A stretch of 64,000 nt of DNA from Acidovorax sp. KKS102 (GCF_000302535.1 NC_018708.1:3596001-3660000); one strand, 5' to 3'; counted from the first letter of the stretch, positions 46,773 through 56,762 are shown. Numbers and translations: made by a program. The notes: generated by a model not told the origin, from the letters alone.

Positions 46773-49700
46773 ATGACCACTGTCCGACTTTGCCCGCTGG
46801 CCGACGTGGCCCACCGCCTCCCTGCCGACTGCTGGATCGCCCAGCGCCTGGCGGAAGAACCCGACGCCCTGGCGGACGAAACCACCTTGTGGATCACGGG
46901 CGATGCGCACTGGCCTGCGCTGCACCTCGACGCCCCCCTGGCCCCAGGTAGCCCGCTGCGCCAGTGGTTGCATGACGTTCCAGACGGCCCCGGTGATGCC
47001 TCGGTGCCCCGTGCACCGTTTTTGATCCTGGTGGACGGAGACCTGCGCATCGACGGCGCTTTGACCAGCGCGGACACCGACGGAACCACCCACCTCATCG
47101 TCACCGGCAACGCACATCTGCATAACGCCGTGGTGGGCGGACAGCTGGTGTGCGTGCAAGGCGCGCTGCAGGTGAACGAGCTGCTGTGGGGCCACTACAA
47201 CCATGGCGAGCTGCGTGTGCGCGGGGGGCTGCAGGCCCGGGTGGCGCTGTTCACCGACGAGTACCACGTGGACATCGCAGGCCCCGAACAGGTGGAGTTT
47301 TTGCTGGACGAGGTGCGCGGTGTGCCCAACCGTGCAGAGTTCTCGACCGAGATCGTGGGTGCCGCGTTCGCCCCCGAGTTCCACGAGGGCGTGGATGCTG
47401 GCGAAGACGGCCTGGCCGCCATGATCAACCGCCGCCAGGTGCTTGCCGCTGTGCGGGCAGGCCAGAGCGCGGTGCGCAACAGTGCCGACATCCACGCCGA
47501 CCAGCCCGTGGCCCACGACCTGTGCGCCGGCGACGCCATCAGCATCGACAACATCCTGACCGTGGTGCGCACGCCGGTGATTGCGCACAAGGAGCACAAG
47601 GCCTACGGCTGGTTTCAGCAGACCGATTTTTCGCTCTGCCAGCGGCATGTGGACGACGAGGGCGACGCGCGCGACGACAACGTGTTCATCACCATCTGGA
47701 AGATCTGGGACTTCTACCTGTCGGTGGAGCAGGTGCCCGCGCCGCGCAACTGGCTGGAGCGCGTGGCCACCAAGCTGTGGCGCCACGCGGCCCCCACGGT
47801 CGCCCAGCGCACGCTGCTGTACCGCCGCTACACGCAGGGCGAGCCTGGCGACTGGCAGGTGCTGGCGCCCCCCGCCGAGCCCGGCCACACCCCCGACGCC
47901 TGGAAGGCCTGCGAACACGCCTGGCGCGGGGTGCTGGACTATGTGCGCAAGGCCGTGGGCCAGCACCGTGCGCGGTACCCTCTCTACCAGCGCCTGCAAG
48001 CCGCAATGACGGCCGAGCAGATCGAGGCCTTCACCAGCCTGCCCGTGTTCACCGAGCAGTACAACGACTGGTGGGACAGCGACCGCAACGGCTACTGGGA
48101 GGGCGAGGTCTGGGTGGGCGCGCGCCAGCCCTGCATGCACGATGGCGAGCCCTGGGGCCGCGCGCTCAAGTACAGCTGGCGCAATGGAGACGATGCACCG
48201 GGCGACTACGAAGACAACGCCCACAGCGCCTACCAGATCGATGTGGACGAGGCGCGCGAAGGGCCTGCCGCGGTCGAGTTCAGCTACACCCAGCGCCAGA
48301 GCGACAGCCGCGCACCCCTGCCCCGTTGCGCCGCCGACCACATTGCCCGCCTGCTGCGCTTTCACGGCCTGGTGCAGGCCCGTATCCGCGCACGGCACGA
48401 AGAGGCGCAGGCCCAGCAGGCCGAGGCCCGCCGCATCGAAGCTGCCGTGCAACTGCTGGTCACCCCACCCTTGCCGCCCGACCTGCCCGATGCGGCCGTG
48501 TTTCCCGTCGAACTCATGACCCTGTCGGAGCAGTGGCAGGCCGATGGGCAAGCCTACGTGGCGGCCATCCGCGCGAGCCAGCTGGCCCGCGATGCCAATA
48601 CTGCTGACACTGCCGCCCCTGCCGACGCCTCCGCAGCCCTTGGGGGAGACGAAGAACACGCAGAGGACGAAGACCCTCTGCCCGAAGACCCGCGCACGGC
48701 CGACGCGCCCACCGTGCTGCAACTGGCACGCGTGGTGAGCCGCTGGGCCGACGAAGAGATTGCCACGCGCTTTCGCCAGCGCTTTGCCTTTGCCCCGGAC
48801 GCGTATGTGAAACGCGCGGCCAAAGCCGGGCAATTCATCGGCCCCGTATGGCTGCTGGAGGATGACCGCGTGATCGCACGCATCGGCGCTGCCCATGACG
48901 ACGACGCTCACTGGGCGGTACTGCAAGGCACCGAGCACACACTGCTGCCCAGCATCCGTGGCGTGGGCCGCTCGCCCAATCGACAGTGTTTTGCCCAAAG
49001 CGACGGCCGGCACATCACCACCCACCGGGGATGGAATGGCCCGGTGATTGCGCGGTTCACACTGCCGCGCGGCAACGAAGGCCTGCCGCCGCAGGTGCAG
49101 GTGTCGGCCGGCCCGCTGGGTCAGCGCTGCGATGACATCATCCCGTTCAACGATGGTCTGCGCGTACTACTGCGCAACCCCACGGGAGTCTATTTGCTGA
49201 CCTACACGGCGCCAGGCGCTGAGAGCACCATTCAACGCGTGCACCCACAGACGTTTGACGAAGACGGCCCCTACACCTGGCCCAAGAACCAGATGGACGA
49301 AGAGGTCGACGGAGAGACGGTCACGGTGCTGGCGCTGGACATGCTGCACATGGCCCTATCAACCGACGAGCACCATATCGCGGTCGGCGACCAGGACAGC
49401 CCACACATCGTGCTGGATACGCACGGCGCTTTGGTGGCCGAACATGAGCCCCTGTCGTCCTACCCCCACCACGCCGTGTTCTCGCACGACGGCACACGCC
49501 TGTTTGCCAATTCGTGTCACCTGTACTGGGGCGCTACGCGCTCGATTCCGATCGGCGTTGCATCGCAAGAAGCGGCGGACACGGATGAACACACCCCGCC
49601 ACTGGACGAACATTGCCGCGTGTACGCGTCCGCCACCCTGCCCGGCTTGGTGATTCTCGGCGACGCTGACGGCTACCTCCACGCCTACAGCGACGAAGGG

Positions 49701-49916
49701 CAAGCCTTGTGGCGCCACCACATCGGCAGCACGATCAGCGCCATCGACGTATCGCCCGACGGCGCAACCTTATGGGCGGCCAGCTATGGGGGCTACCTGG
49801 TGAGGCTGGAGCGCCGCGAGACGGGCATGGACCCCTATTCGATTGGCACATCGCCGTACGTGGAGACGCGGCGTTGGATATTCTGGACGGACGAGGCAGG
49901 ACCGGTGCGGTGGTAG
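46773..49916 (+). CDS. large protein of unknown function (beta-helix-like start, propeller-like end)
   Basis: 1047 residues, no signal peptide or membrane helix. Residues about 75-180 have short turns of beta structure (LVDGDLRIDGALTSAD, LIVTGNAHLHNAVVGGQL, GELRVRGGLQARVALF) like polymer-forming cytoskeletal/bactofilin proteins. A Trp-rich middle, an acidic Ala-rich linker (about 620-655) and a C-terminal region with WD40/YVTN-type blades (HHAVFSHDGTRLF, AIDVSPDGATLWAASYGGYL) follow. I do not recognise the whole; neighbours give no clue. The start at 46773 was chosen because upstream residues are Pro/Cys-rich and look non-coding. Confidence 0.8.
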   Translation: MTTVRLCPLADVAHRLPADCWIAQRLAEEPDALADETTLWITGDAHWPALHLDAPLAPGSPLRQWLHDVPDGPGDASVPRAPFLILVDGDLRIDGALTSADTDGTTHLIVTGNAHLHNAVVGGQLVCVQGALQVNELLWGHYNHGELRVRGGLQARVALFTDEYHVDIAGPEQVEFLLDEVRGVPNRAEFSTEIVGAAFAPEFHEGVDAGEDGLAAMINRRQVLAAVRAGQSAVRNSADIHADQPVAHDLCAGDAISIDNILTVVRTPVIAHKEHKAYGWFQQTDFSLCQRHVDDEGDARDDNVFITIWKIWDFYLSVEQVPAPRNWLERVATKLWRHAAPTVAQRTLLYRRYTQGEPGDWQVLAPPAEPGHTPDAWKACEHAWRGVLDYVRKAVGQHRARYPLYQRLQAAMTAEQIEAFTSLPVFTEQYNDWWDSDRNGYWEGEVWVGARQPCMHDGEPWGRALKYSWRNGDDAPGDYEDNAHSAYQIDVDEAREGPAAVEFSYTQRQSDSRAPLPRCAADHIARLLRFHGLVQARIRARHEEAQAQQAEARRIEAAVQLLVTPPLPPDLPDAAVFPVELMTLSEQWQADGQAYVAAIRASQLARDANTADTAAPADASAALGGDEEHAEDEDPLPEDPRTADAPTVLQLARVVSRWADEEIATRFRQRFAFAPDAYVKRAAKAGQFIGPVWLLEDDRVIARIGAAHDDDAHWAVLQGTEHTLLPSIRGVGRSPNRQCFAQSDGRHITTHRGWNGPVIARFTLPRGNEGLPPQVQVSAGPLGQRCDDIIPFNDGLRVLLRNPTGVYLLTYTAPGAESTIQRVHPQTFDEDGPYTWPKNQMDEEVDGETVTVLALDMLHMALSTDEHHIAVGDQDSPHIVLDTHGALVAEHEPLSSYPHHAVFSHDGTRLFANSCHLYWGATRSIPIGVASQEAADTDEHTPPLDEHCRVYASATLPGLVILGDADGYLHAYSDEGQALWRHHIGSTISAIDVSPDGATLWAASYGGYLVRLERRETGMDPYSIGTSPYVETRRWIFWTDEAGPVRW

Positions 49917-50050
49917 GTGGATGAAGGCTGTTGACGGCCAGAAGCGTTCAGCCGCTCCGAGCTTCCAGGCAACGGCTTAAGGCTGGTTGCGGACATGCAG
50001 TACGTACTACTTGCCAACAAATAGGCATTTGCCAGCGAAGCCCCTTGGCT

Positions 50051-51103
50051 TCAGTGCATATGCCCGTGGTGCAAATCAGGCACATGCGGGTGCTTGTGTA
50101 CCAGCGCCGTGTGTGTATGCAAGTGACTGTGAGCCCCTTGTGGCATGGGCTCATGGCTGTGGTCATGATGACCGTCACCGTGTGTATGCGCGTGCTCATG
50201 CTCAAGGACCTCATGGGTGTGCTCGTGGTCGTGCGACTCAATCAGATGCAAGACCACCCCGGCCAGCATCAGTGCCCCTCCGAGGACCAGCAGCACCGAG
50301 GCTGCGCGCTCTCCAAGCCCAAAAGCACCCAGTGCGCCAATAAACGGAGCGAACGCAAACACTGAGCCCGTGCGTGCCGCGCCGAAGGTGCGCTGAGCGA
50401 GCAGATAAAAGCGCAGGCTCAGACCGTAGCCAGTCGCGCCAATGCCCAGCAGCACGCCAGCCGCCAATAGATTTGGCATAGGCTCCGCAAGCAGCCCAGC
50501 AAGAAGGACAGTAGCAACGACACCCAGGCTTGATTTCGCGAGCACTACCTGTCCAGGGTCACGGTCAGCCACGCCGCGCGACAAGGTGTTGTCCACGCCC
50601 CATGCGACTGTTGCCACCATGACAGCGGCCAACCCGAGCAGTTGCACGTTGCCCTGCAGGCCCTGGTCCAGCGTAAGGACCATCCCACCGGCCATGAGAC
50701 AAGCCATGGCAATTAGCACACGCCTGTCCACCGTTTCACCGTACAGCCTCCAGGCGAGCAACGCTGTGAAGAAGGCCTCCAGGGTGAGCATCAGGGAGGC
50801 GGACGTTCCGCTGGTGCGCTGCAGGCCCCATACCAGGGCAACGGGTCCAATGACGGCGCCGAACACTGCCATGGCCAGCAGACGACCGGCATCACCACGC
50901 TGCAATTGCGCTTCCCGCTCTCTGGGGCGGCGAATGAACAAGGCCACCAGGCCCGCGCCGCCATAGAGAAGCCCAGCCGTAGTGAACGGGCCGAGACCCC
51001 GGCCCCACAACTGGACAAAAGGAGTGCTCAGACCAAACAGGGCGGCCGCCAGCAGCGCCAGCAGACCACCTCTTAGAGCGGGCGAAAGTGACAGGTGTGT
51101 CAT
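50051..51103 (-). CDS. EamA transporter with histidine-rich C-terminal tail
   Basis: 350 residues. Ten helices of the DMT/EamA family (LLALLAAALFGLSTPFVQLW at the start; LLVLGGALMLAGVVLHLIES as the last) are followed by a ~60-residue tail with about 23 His (HDHEHTHEVLEHEHAHTH, GDGHHDHSHEP, HLHTHTALVHKHPH). Such tails bind Zn, Ni or Co and are rare in EamA proteins, so metal or metallophore transport is inferred. Ordinary EamA proteins carry no tail. A 563-base gap without genes lies upstream. Confidence 0.88.
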   Translation of the reverse strand: MTHLSLSPALRGGLLALLAAALFGLSTPFVQLWGRGLGPFTTAGLLYGGAGLVALFIRRPREREAQLQRGDAGRLLAMAVFGAVIGPVALVWGLQRTSGTSASLMLTLEAFFTALLAWRLYGETVDRRVLIAMACLMAGGMVLTLDQGLQGNVQLLGLAAVMVATVAWGVDNTLSRGVADRDPGQVVLAKSSLGVVATVLLAGLLAEPMPNLLAAGVLLGIGATGYGLSLRFYLLAQRTFGAARTGSVFAFAPFIGALGAFGLGERAASVLLVLGGALMLAGVVLHLIESHDHEHTHEVLEHEHAHTHGDGHHDHSHEPMPQGAHSHLHTHTALVHKHPHVPDLHHGHMH

Positions 51104-51666
51104 GCGTATTGGCCGGTGAAGCTCGCGGCAATGAAGTTACAAAGAATGCGAGAACAAGACATTCAGATTTTGCTTTGTCTTGTCGGTGGCAGCTGGATTC
51201 CTGAGCACATTCGACCTCTCATAGTCGGGAGTAAGCGTCAGACGAGGGAGGACAGATAACCGCAAGCGTCTCAAACCGGATGATGGTTCCGAAAGTATGA
51301 CCGGCTCTTAAGAGCCCAAACCCGCCCCTCATTCAGCCTTGCAACCAACACGCATCGACCGGCACCGTGAAAGCGCTGGAACACAGCATCCCGCCCAAGT
51401 CCGCCCCTCGTTGTCCAGTACTTCGGCATCCGCTGCTGTCGCGAAAGTGGGGGTAGCGATCTGTATGCCAAGGCCGCAGGACTCGAACACTTGCGGTAGG
51501 CATCCTGCCATATGCAAGCGCATAGCCTAAGTCCCTCCGGGCACCCCGCTGGGAGGAAAAGTCTGTTGGAATGCGCCAAACGAGAAGCCGGTCACCATCG
51601 AAGCGCGTGCCTCACGACTCATGGCATGGGCGTTGCATGTGTCCGCGATACGCACCAGCACTCTCC
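51104..51666. other. intergenic region, no gene seen
   Basis: 563 bases between divergent transporter genes. Short open frames here lack ribosome sites and family features. The only structure noted is a perfect 14-base palindrome GGCTCTTAAGAGCC at 51303-51316. Promoters for both neighbours are expected here. Confidence 0.6.
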
Positions 51667-52956
51667 ATGACCTCGTCCTCTCCAGCCCCCCTCTCTACCG
51701 CCCACCCATCCCAAAACGCACAGCCCCCTGGCGCACCGGGCCTCAGCACACCGGTGCTCTTGCTCATGGCCGTGGCCTGCGGCCTGTGTGCGGGCAGCAA
51801 CTACTTCAACCAGCCGCTGCTGCACTCCATTGCCACGCATCTGCAGGTGCGCGATGCGTCGGCAGCGCTCATCGTCACGCTGGCGCAGGTGGCGTATGCG
51901 GCGGGGCTACTGCTGTTGGTGCCGCTGGGTGACCTGCTGGAGCGGCGGGGGCTCATCGTCACGCTGATGCTGCTGGCGGCGCTCGGGCTGTTCACCAGCG
52001 GTTTCGCTCACAGCTACGCCATGCTGGCGCTGGGCACGCTGCTCACCGGTCTGTTCTCGGTGGCGGCGCAAGTGCTGGTGCCGCTGGCGGCCACCCTGGC
52101 GGCACCTGGGCGCAGCGGCCGGGCGGTGGGACTGGTGATGAGCGGGCTGCTCACCGGCATTCTGGCGGCGCGCAGCGTGGCGGGGCTGCTGTCGGAGGTG
52201 GGTGGCTGGACGCTGGTGTACCGCGTGGCGGGCGTTGCCATGGTGGCGGTGGCGCTGGCGCTGTGGTGGGTGATGCCGGTGTCGCGCAATGCAGCCTCGG
52301 CACAGACGCAGAGCTATGGCCAGGTCTTGAGGTCGCTGGGCACGCTGGCGCTGCGACACCCCAGGTTGCGCAGCCGGGCCTTGCTGGGTGCGCTGTCGTT
52401 TGCCTCGGTGAGTGTGTTGTTCTCCACCATGGCGCTGCTGCTGGCGGGGCCGGCGCACCGCCTGGGTGATGCAGGCATCGGGCTGGTGGGGCTGGCGGGC
52501 GTGGTGGGTGCGCTGATGGCCAGTGTGGCGGGGCGCATGGCAGACCGGGGGCAGGCACAGGTGGCCACGGCCCTGTCGGCGGGCTTGTTGCTGCTGGGCT
52601 GGGTGGCGTTGTGGCTGGGCGCGAGCAGCCTGGCGTGGTTTGTGGTGGGCATGCTGGTGGCCGACCTGGCGCTGCAGGGCGTGCACATCAGCAACCAGAA
52701 CGTGATCTACCGCCTGGACCCCACGGCCCGCGCGCGGCTGAACGCGGTGTACATGACCAGCTACTTTGTGGGTGCAGCGACGGGCTCGGCCATGGGGTCG
52801 GTGGCCTGGCTGTGGGGCGGCTGGGGCGCCACCTGCGCGCTGGGGCTGGGTCTTGCCGTGCTGAACGCACTGGCACTGGCACATGACCAGCGGCTGGCTC
52901 TGAGGGCGCGCAGCGGCGAGGCGCCCCCACATGCGGCCGAAGGCGCGGGAATGTAG
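51667..52956 (+). CDS. MFS transporter
   Basis: 429 residues, twelve predicted helices. The first loop motif is PLGDLLERRGLIV; the second half repeats GRMADRGQAQVATAL. The early segment GLCAGSNYFNQPLLHSIATH is shared with bacterial MFS proteins of the YfhI/NepI-like (AraJ) group, often efflux. Substrate unknown. ATG 51667 was chosen over a longer frame; residues upstream are Arg-rich and lack a membrane segment. Confidence 0.86.
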   Translation: MTSSSPAPLSTAHPSQNAQPPGAPGLSTPVLLLMAVACGLCAGSNYFNQPLLHSIATHLQVRDASAALIVTLAQVAYAAGLLLLVPLGDLLERRGLIVTLMLLAALGLFTSGFAHSYAMLALGTLLTGLFSVAAQVLVPLAATLAAPGRSGRAVGLVMSGLLTGILAARSVAGLLSEVGGWTLVYRVAGVAMVAVALALWWVMPVSRNAASAQTQSYGQVLRSLGTLALRHPRLRSRALLGALSFASVSVLFSTMALLLAGPAHRLGDAGIGLVGLAGVVGALMASVAGRMADRGQAQVATALSAGLLLLGWVALWLGASSLAWFVVGMLVADLALQGVHISNQNVIYRLDPTARARLNAVYMTSYFVGAATGSAMGSVAWLWGGWGATCALGLGLAVLNALALAHDQRLALRARSGEAPPHAAEGAGM

Positions 52957-53037
52957 CCGCGTTGTGACCGCCAACGACGCACTTTGTGACGTACCATGCT
53001 TGCACGGTCCCATCCCGAGACCTTTCAAGGAGGCCCC

Positions 53038-53181
53038 ATGGCCAAAGGCGAACAGCGCAGCAACAAGATGGCGAAGAAACCCAAAAAGGACACCTCGCCA
53101 CCCAAGGAACACAGCGCATCAGACCGGCCCATGCCGCCCGTGACCACTGTCATGCCCAAGGGCAAAGAAAAAAACAGGTAA
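53038..53181 (+). CDS. small basic protein with strong ribosome site
   Basis: 47 residues: MAKGEQRSNKMAKKPKKDTS, then a Pro-rich middle and KGKEKNR. AAGGAGG precedes the ATG by five bases, the best ribosome site in the window, which supports a real gene despite its size. Eleven Lys suggest RNA or DNA contact. No recognised family. Repeat H follows 40 bases after the stop. Confidence 0.75.
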   Translation: MAKGEQRSNKMAKKPKKDTSPPKEHSASDRPMPPVTTVMPKGKEKNR

Positions 53182-53221
53182 GTCACCACAGTGCGCTGCC
53201 GCACCAAAAGGCGAAGCGCTA

Positions 53222-53280
53222 CCAAATCAATAGCTGCGGGCGCATATTCAACAAGCGCCTGCAGCTATTTTTGCTTTAAA
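53222..53280 (+). repeat. dispersed 55-bp repeat, copy H
   Basis: AATCAATAGCTGCGGGCGCA, TATTCAACAAGCGCCTGCAG, then a T-rich end. It lies between the small basic gene and the convergent c-di-GMP gene. Confidence 0.75.
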
Positions 53281-53324
53281 TCCCGTATCAACAGCGCTGC
53301 ACCCGGCGCGCACGGCAACCTCGC

Positions 53325-55601
53325 TTACGCGGGCTGGGTCAGCCGCTCCAGCCACTGCACATCGGGCTCGGGCCGGCCAAACAGGTAGCCCTGGTACACG
53401 ATGTCCGGCGCACGCTGGCGCAGGAAGTCGGCCTGGGCCTGGGTCTCCACCCCCTCGGCCACCACGCGCAGGCCGAAGTGCCGGGCCACCGACAAGATGC
53501 CTTCGACCAGCACGCCATCGTCGGCATTGGTGGGGGCCTCGTGGACAAACGACCGGTCGATCTTGATCTCCTGGATGGGCAGGCGCTTGAGGTAGGCCAG
53601 CGATGAGTAGCCAGTGCCAAAGTCGTCCAGCGACATGTCCACGCCCAGCGCGGCCAGGGCGCGCATCTTGGCCACCGCATCGTCAAAGTCGTCGATCACT
53701 AGGCCTTCGGTCACCTCCAGCGTGAGCAGCCGGGGGTCGGCCCCGGTGGCGGCCAGCACGGCCCGCAGTTGCCCCACAAAGCCCGCCTGCCGGAACTGCC
53801 GCGCGCTGAGGTTGACCGACAGCCGCAAACGCCGCTCGCGGAACACCGGCTGCGCCAGCAGCGCACAGGCATGGGCCAGCACCCACTCGCCCAGGCTGAC
53901 GATGAGGTCGGACTCTTCGGCCACCGGGATGAACACGCCCGGCGCCACCAGCCCGTCGCGCGGGTGTTGCCAGCGCACCAGCACCTCCGCCCCTGTGACC
54001 TGCCCCGACACATCGACCTGCGACTGCAGGTGCAGCCGCAACTCGCCCGCGCCAATGGCGTGGCGCAGCTCGCGCTCCACCCGAAAGCGCTGCTCGGCCG
54101 CCTCGCCCATGCCCTGTTCAAAAAAGGCCGCCTGGCCGCCACCGGCCTGCTTAGCCCGGTGCAGGGCGGTGCCCGCGCGCCGCAGTGCGTCGTGCGCCCC
54201 ATCGTCCGAGGTTTGGGGGTACAGGGTGATGCCGATGCTGGCGCCCAGTTGGGCGTCCTGCGCGTCGCCCTCCAGCCGCAGGGGGCGCAACAAGGCGGTC
54301 TGCAGCTTTTCGGCAAAGGCCAGCGCATGGCGGCCGGCCAGCGAGGCGTCGGCCCCCAGACCATGCAGCACCACGGCAAACTCGTCGCCCGCCACCCGCA
54401 CCAGCAGGTCCTGCGGGGGCAGGATCTCGGACAGGCGCAGCGCCACGGCGCACAGCAGGCGGTCGCCCATTTCGCTGCCGCGCGCATCGTTGAAGGTGGT
54501 GAACCGGTCCAGATCCAGCAGCAGAAGGGCATGCTGGGTGGACAACACACGGCCGGGGCGCCCACGCAGCGCATGCAGGCGCTCCATCAGCGTGGACCGG
54601 TTGGGCAGGCTGGTGAGGCTGTCGAAATGCGCCAGGCGGTGGATCTCGTCGGCGGCGCGCTTGCGCTCGGTGATGTCCTGCTTGAGCTCCACAAAGTGGC
54701 TCACGCGGCCATCGGTCTGGCGAATGGGCGCCACCACCACGGACTCGATCAGCGGTTGCCCGTCCTTGCGGTAGTTGACCTGCTCACCCGCCCAGCTGTC
54801 ACCGCGCGCCAGCGTGGTGCGCAGGCCCTCGCGCTGCGCGGGCGCCAGGCCGTTGCTGGAGTAGTGGGCCGAGGCCTGGCCCACCACCTCGTCGCGCGCG
54901 TAGCCGGTGCGGCGCACAAAGGCCTCGTTCACGTACTCGATGTCCTCGCGCAGATCGGTGATGACGATGGCCTCGGGGCTTTGCTCCACAGCCCGCAGCA
55001 GCTTGCGCAGCGACGCCTCGCTGGCTGCCAGATTGGCTGCGGTCTGTTGGGCCTCGCGCACCCGGCTCATGTAGTTGCGGCGCGACAGCAGCGTGGCGGC
55101 AGCGGTCAGCACCAGAATGCCCGCAAGGTACACCGCACCCGCCACGCGGTTGGCCACCTGCACCGGCTTGAGCAGGCCCTGAATGTCCGCCCAGATGAAG
55201 CCCAGGAACAGCAGGGCCGTGAGTACCACCAGCGTCAGCGTGGCACGCACGCCCAGCAGCCATCCGGCCAGCACAACGATCACGGGGTAGTTCAGCAGAT
55301 TGGGGCCATTGACGCCGCCATTGCGCGCCGCCACCAGCGACACCGACACCCACACGCCCCACACCAGCAGATGGGTCGCCAGCGTCCACCGCCGCCAGCG
55401 CGCCAGCAGCAGTGCGGTGCCGCCAATGCAGCCCGCAACAAAGTTGAGCGCCACGCGCATCGGCTGCACGGGCTGGTCCCAGAGCAGCAGCAGGCCGATG
55501 ACAAAACCCAGCAACATCACGGACCAGCCCGCCACCCGCACCAGGTGGCGCGTTGTGGCGTCTTCGTGGTCTGGCAGCGGAACAGCGGAAGCTTCGGCCA
55601 T
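53325..55601 (-). CDS. GGDEF-EAL protein with membrane and PAS domains
   Basis: 758 residues. Six or so N-terminal helices (MASE-like, residues about 20-185), a PAS domain (AVEQSPEAIVITDLREDIEY), then GGDEF with the variant RVAGDEFAVVL, and EAL with AEVLVRWQHP, LDDFGTGYSSLAYLKRLP and VAEGVETQAQ. EAL residues for metal and c-di-GMP binding look intact, so phosphodiesterase activity is likely; the AGDEF form is often still a cyclase. Start at 55601; an in-frame ATG at 55703 would add one more membrane segment. Confidence 0.88.
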   Translation of the reverse strand: MAEASAVPLPDHEDATTRHLVRVAGWSVMLLGFVIGLLLLWDQPVQPMRVALNFVAGCIGGTALLLARWRRWTLATHLLVWGVWVSVSLVAARNGGVNGPNLLNYPVIVVLAGWLLGVRATLTLVVLTALLFLGFIWADIQGLLKPVQVANRVAGAVYLAGILVLTAAATLLSRRNYMSRVREAQQTAANLAASEASLRKLLRAVEQSPEAIVITDLREDIEYVNEAFVRRTGYARDEVVGQASAHYSSNGLAPAQREGLRTTLARGDSWAGEQVNYRKDGQPLIESVVVAPIRQTDGRVSHFVELKQDITERKRAADEIHRLAHFDSLTSLPNRSTLMERLHALRGRPGRVLSTQHALLLLDLDRFTTFNDARGSEMGDRLLCAVALRLSEILPPQDLLVRVAGDEFAVVLHGLGADASLAGRHALAFAEKLQTALLRPLRLEGDAQDAQLGASIGITLYPQTSDDGAHDALRRAGTALHRAKQAGGGQAAFFEQGMGEAAEQRFRVERELRHAIGAGELRLHLQSQVDVSGQVTGAEVLVRWQHPRDGLVAPGVFIPVAEESDLIVSLGEWVLAHACALLAQPVFRERRLRLSVNLSARQFRQAGFVGQLRAVLAATGADPRLLTLEVTEGLVIDDFDDAVAKMRALAALGVDMSLDDFGTGYSSLAYLKRLPIQEIKIDRSFVHEAPTNADDGVLVEGILSVARHFGLRVVAEGVETQAQADFLRQRAPDIVYQGYLFGRPEPDVQWLERLTQPA

Positions 55602-55790
55602 GGCGACGGGAAGTGCGGGGAGGAAACCATCGTAACCGCAGGCATAGAAAACGCCTATGAACAAAATGCCGCTGGCGAGGCTGCAGCGCCCGCCCGTCGG
55701 CATCTGTACGCTGCGCCCCCGGCACCGTCGCCAGCGTCGGCACGGGATGGCCCACAGCGCCTGCTGGCCCGCAGGCGCAGGCCGGGTCAC

Positions 55791-56762
55791 TCAGTCCGCG
55801 TCGCTGTCCGGCGCGGGCTCACGCACGCCAGAGCCTTTGCCCTTGGCCTTGGCGCGCGCATCCTTCTTGGCCTGGCGCTTGGCGTCCTCGGCCAGGCCGG
55901 CAGCACGCCAGGCCTCGAACTCGGCCGGGGTCTCCAGCGTGACGCGGCCCAGGATGGCGCTGCGGAAATCGGTCATCACAATCTCGGCCGCCTTTTGCAG
56001 ATTGACGCGCCCGCCGCCCAGCATGGCACCGCGTTTGCGGCCAATGGCTTCGAGCAGTTCTTCGTCGTGCATCTCGGCCACCGCACCCGCAGGCAGGCCC
56101 AGCTTGTAGCGCGCCTCCAGCAAGGGGGCGTAGTGTTTTTGCAGGCGGCGCAGCAACTCCAGCGCCACCAGTTCTTCGTCATACGCATTGCGGCCCACAG
56201 CGCCGCTGGCGGCCAGGTTGTAGCCAGTCTCGGGCACCACGATGCGCGGCCACAGCATGCCCGGCGTGTCCCACAGGTAGAAGTCGTCGGCCAGCGTGAT
56301 GCGCTGCTCCAGCTTGGTGATGCCCGCCTCGTCACCGGTCTTGGCCTGGCGCTTGTTCGATAGCGTGTTGATGAGCGTGGACTTGCCCACGTTGGGCACA
56401 CCGCAGATCAGCACGCGCATGGGCTTGGCCATGCCGCCCCGGTTGGGCGCCAGCAGGTGGCAGGCGTCGATCAGCTTGCGCGTCGGGGCGGGGTCGGATG
56501 CATCCAGCGGCAACGCACGCGTGTCGCTCTGAGCGTTGTACCAGTCCACCCACAGCGCCGTGCGCTCGGGGTCGGCCACGTCCTGCTTGTTGAGCACCTT
56601 GAGCGTGGGCTTGTGGCCCGTGATCTCGGCCAGCAGCGGGTTGGCGCTGGAGCCGGGCAGGCGCGCGTCCAGCACCTCAATCACCACGTCAATGTCCTTG
56701 ATGCGTTCGGTGATGGCTTTGCGGGTCAGGTGCATGTGACCGGGGAACCACTGGATGGCCAT
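55791..56762 (-). CDS. ylqF: ribosome biogenesis GTPase YlqF/RbgA
   Basis: 323 residues. The G motifs are circularly permuted as in this family: G4 (NKQDVAD) before G1 (GVPNVGKSTLI) and G3 (DTPG). The N-terminus WFPGHMHLTRKAITERIKDI is diagnostic. It helps 50S assembly. The C-terminal tail is Lys/Ala-rich (AKRQAKKDARAKAKGKGSG), suited to rRNA contact. The c-di-GMP gene lies downstream on the same strand, 189 bases away. Confidence 0.93.
   Translation of the reverse strand: MAIQWFPGHMHLTRKAITERIKDIDVVIEVLDARLPGSSANPLLAEITGHKPTLKVLNKQDVADPERTALWVDWYNAQSDTRALPLDASDPAPTRKLIDACHLLAPNRGGMAKPMRVLICGVPNVGKSTLINTLSNKRQAKTGDEAGITKLEQRITLADDFYLWDTPGMLWPRIVVPETGYNLAASGAVGRNAYDEELVALELLRRLQKHYAPLLEARYKLGLPAGAVAEMHDEELLEAIGRKRGAMLGGGRVNLQKAAEIVMTDFRSAILGRVTLETPAEFEAWRAAGLAEDAKRQAKKDARAKAKGKGSGVREPAPDSDAD

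Noticed and set aside
51271..51579. A 102-codon minus-strand frame in the 51-kb gap
   Set aside because: No ribosome site, no family features and unusual composition; probably chance or an old remnant.
53769..56363. An 864-codon open frame opposite the c-di-GMP gene and ylqF
   Set aside because: Spans two certain genes on the other strand and has shadow-type composition.
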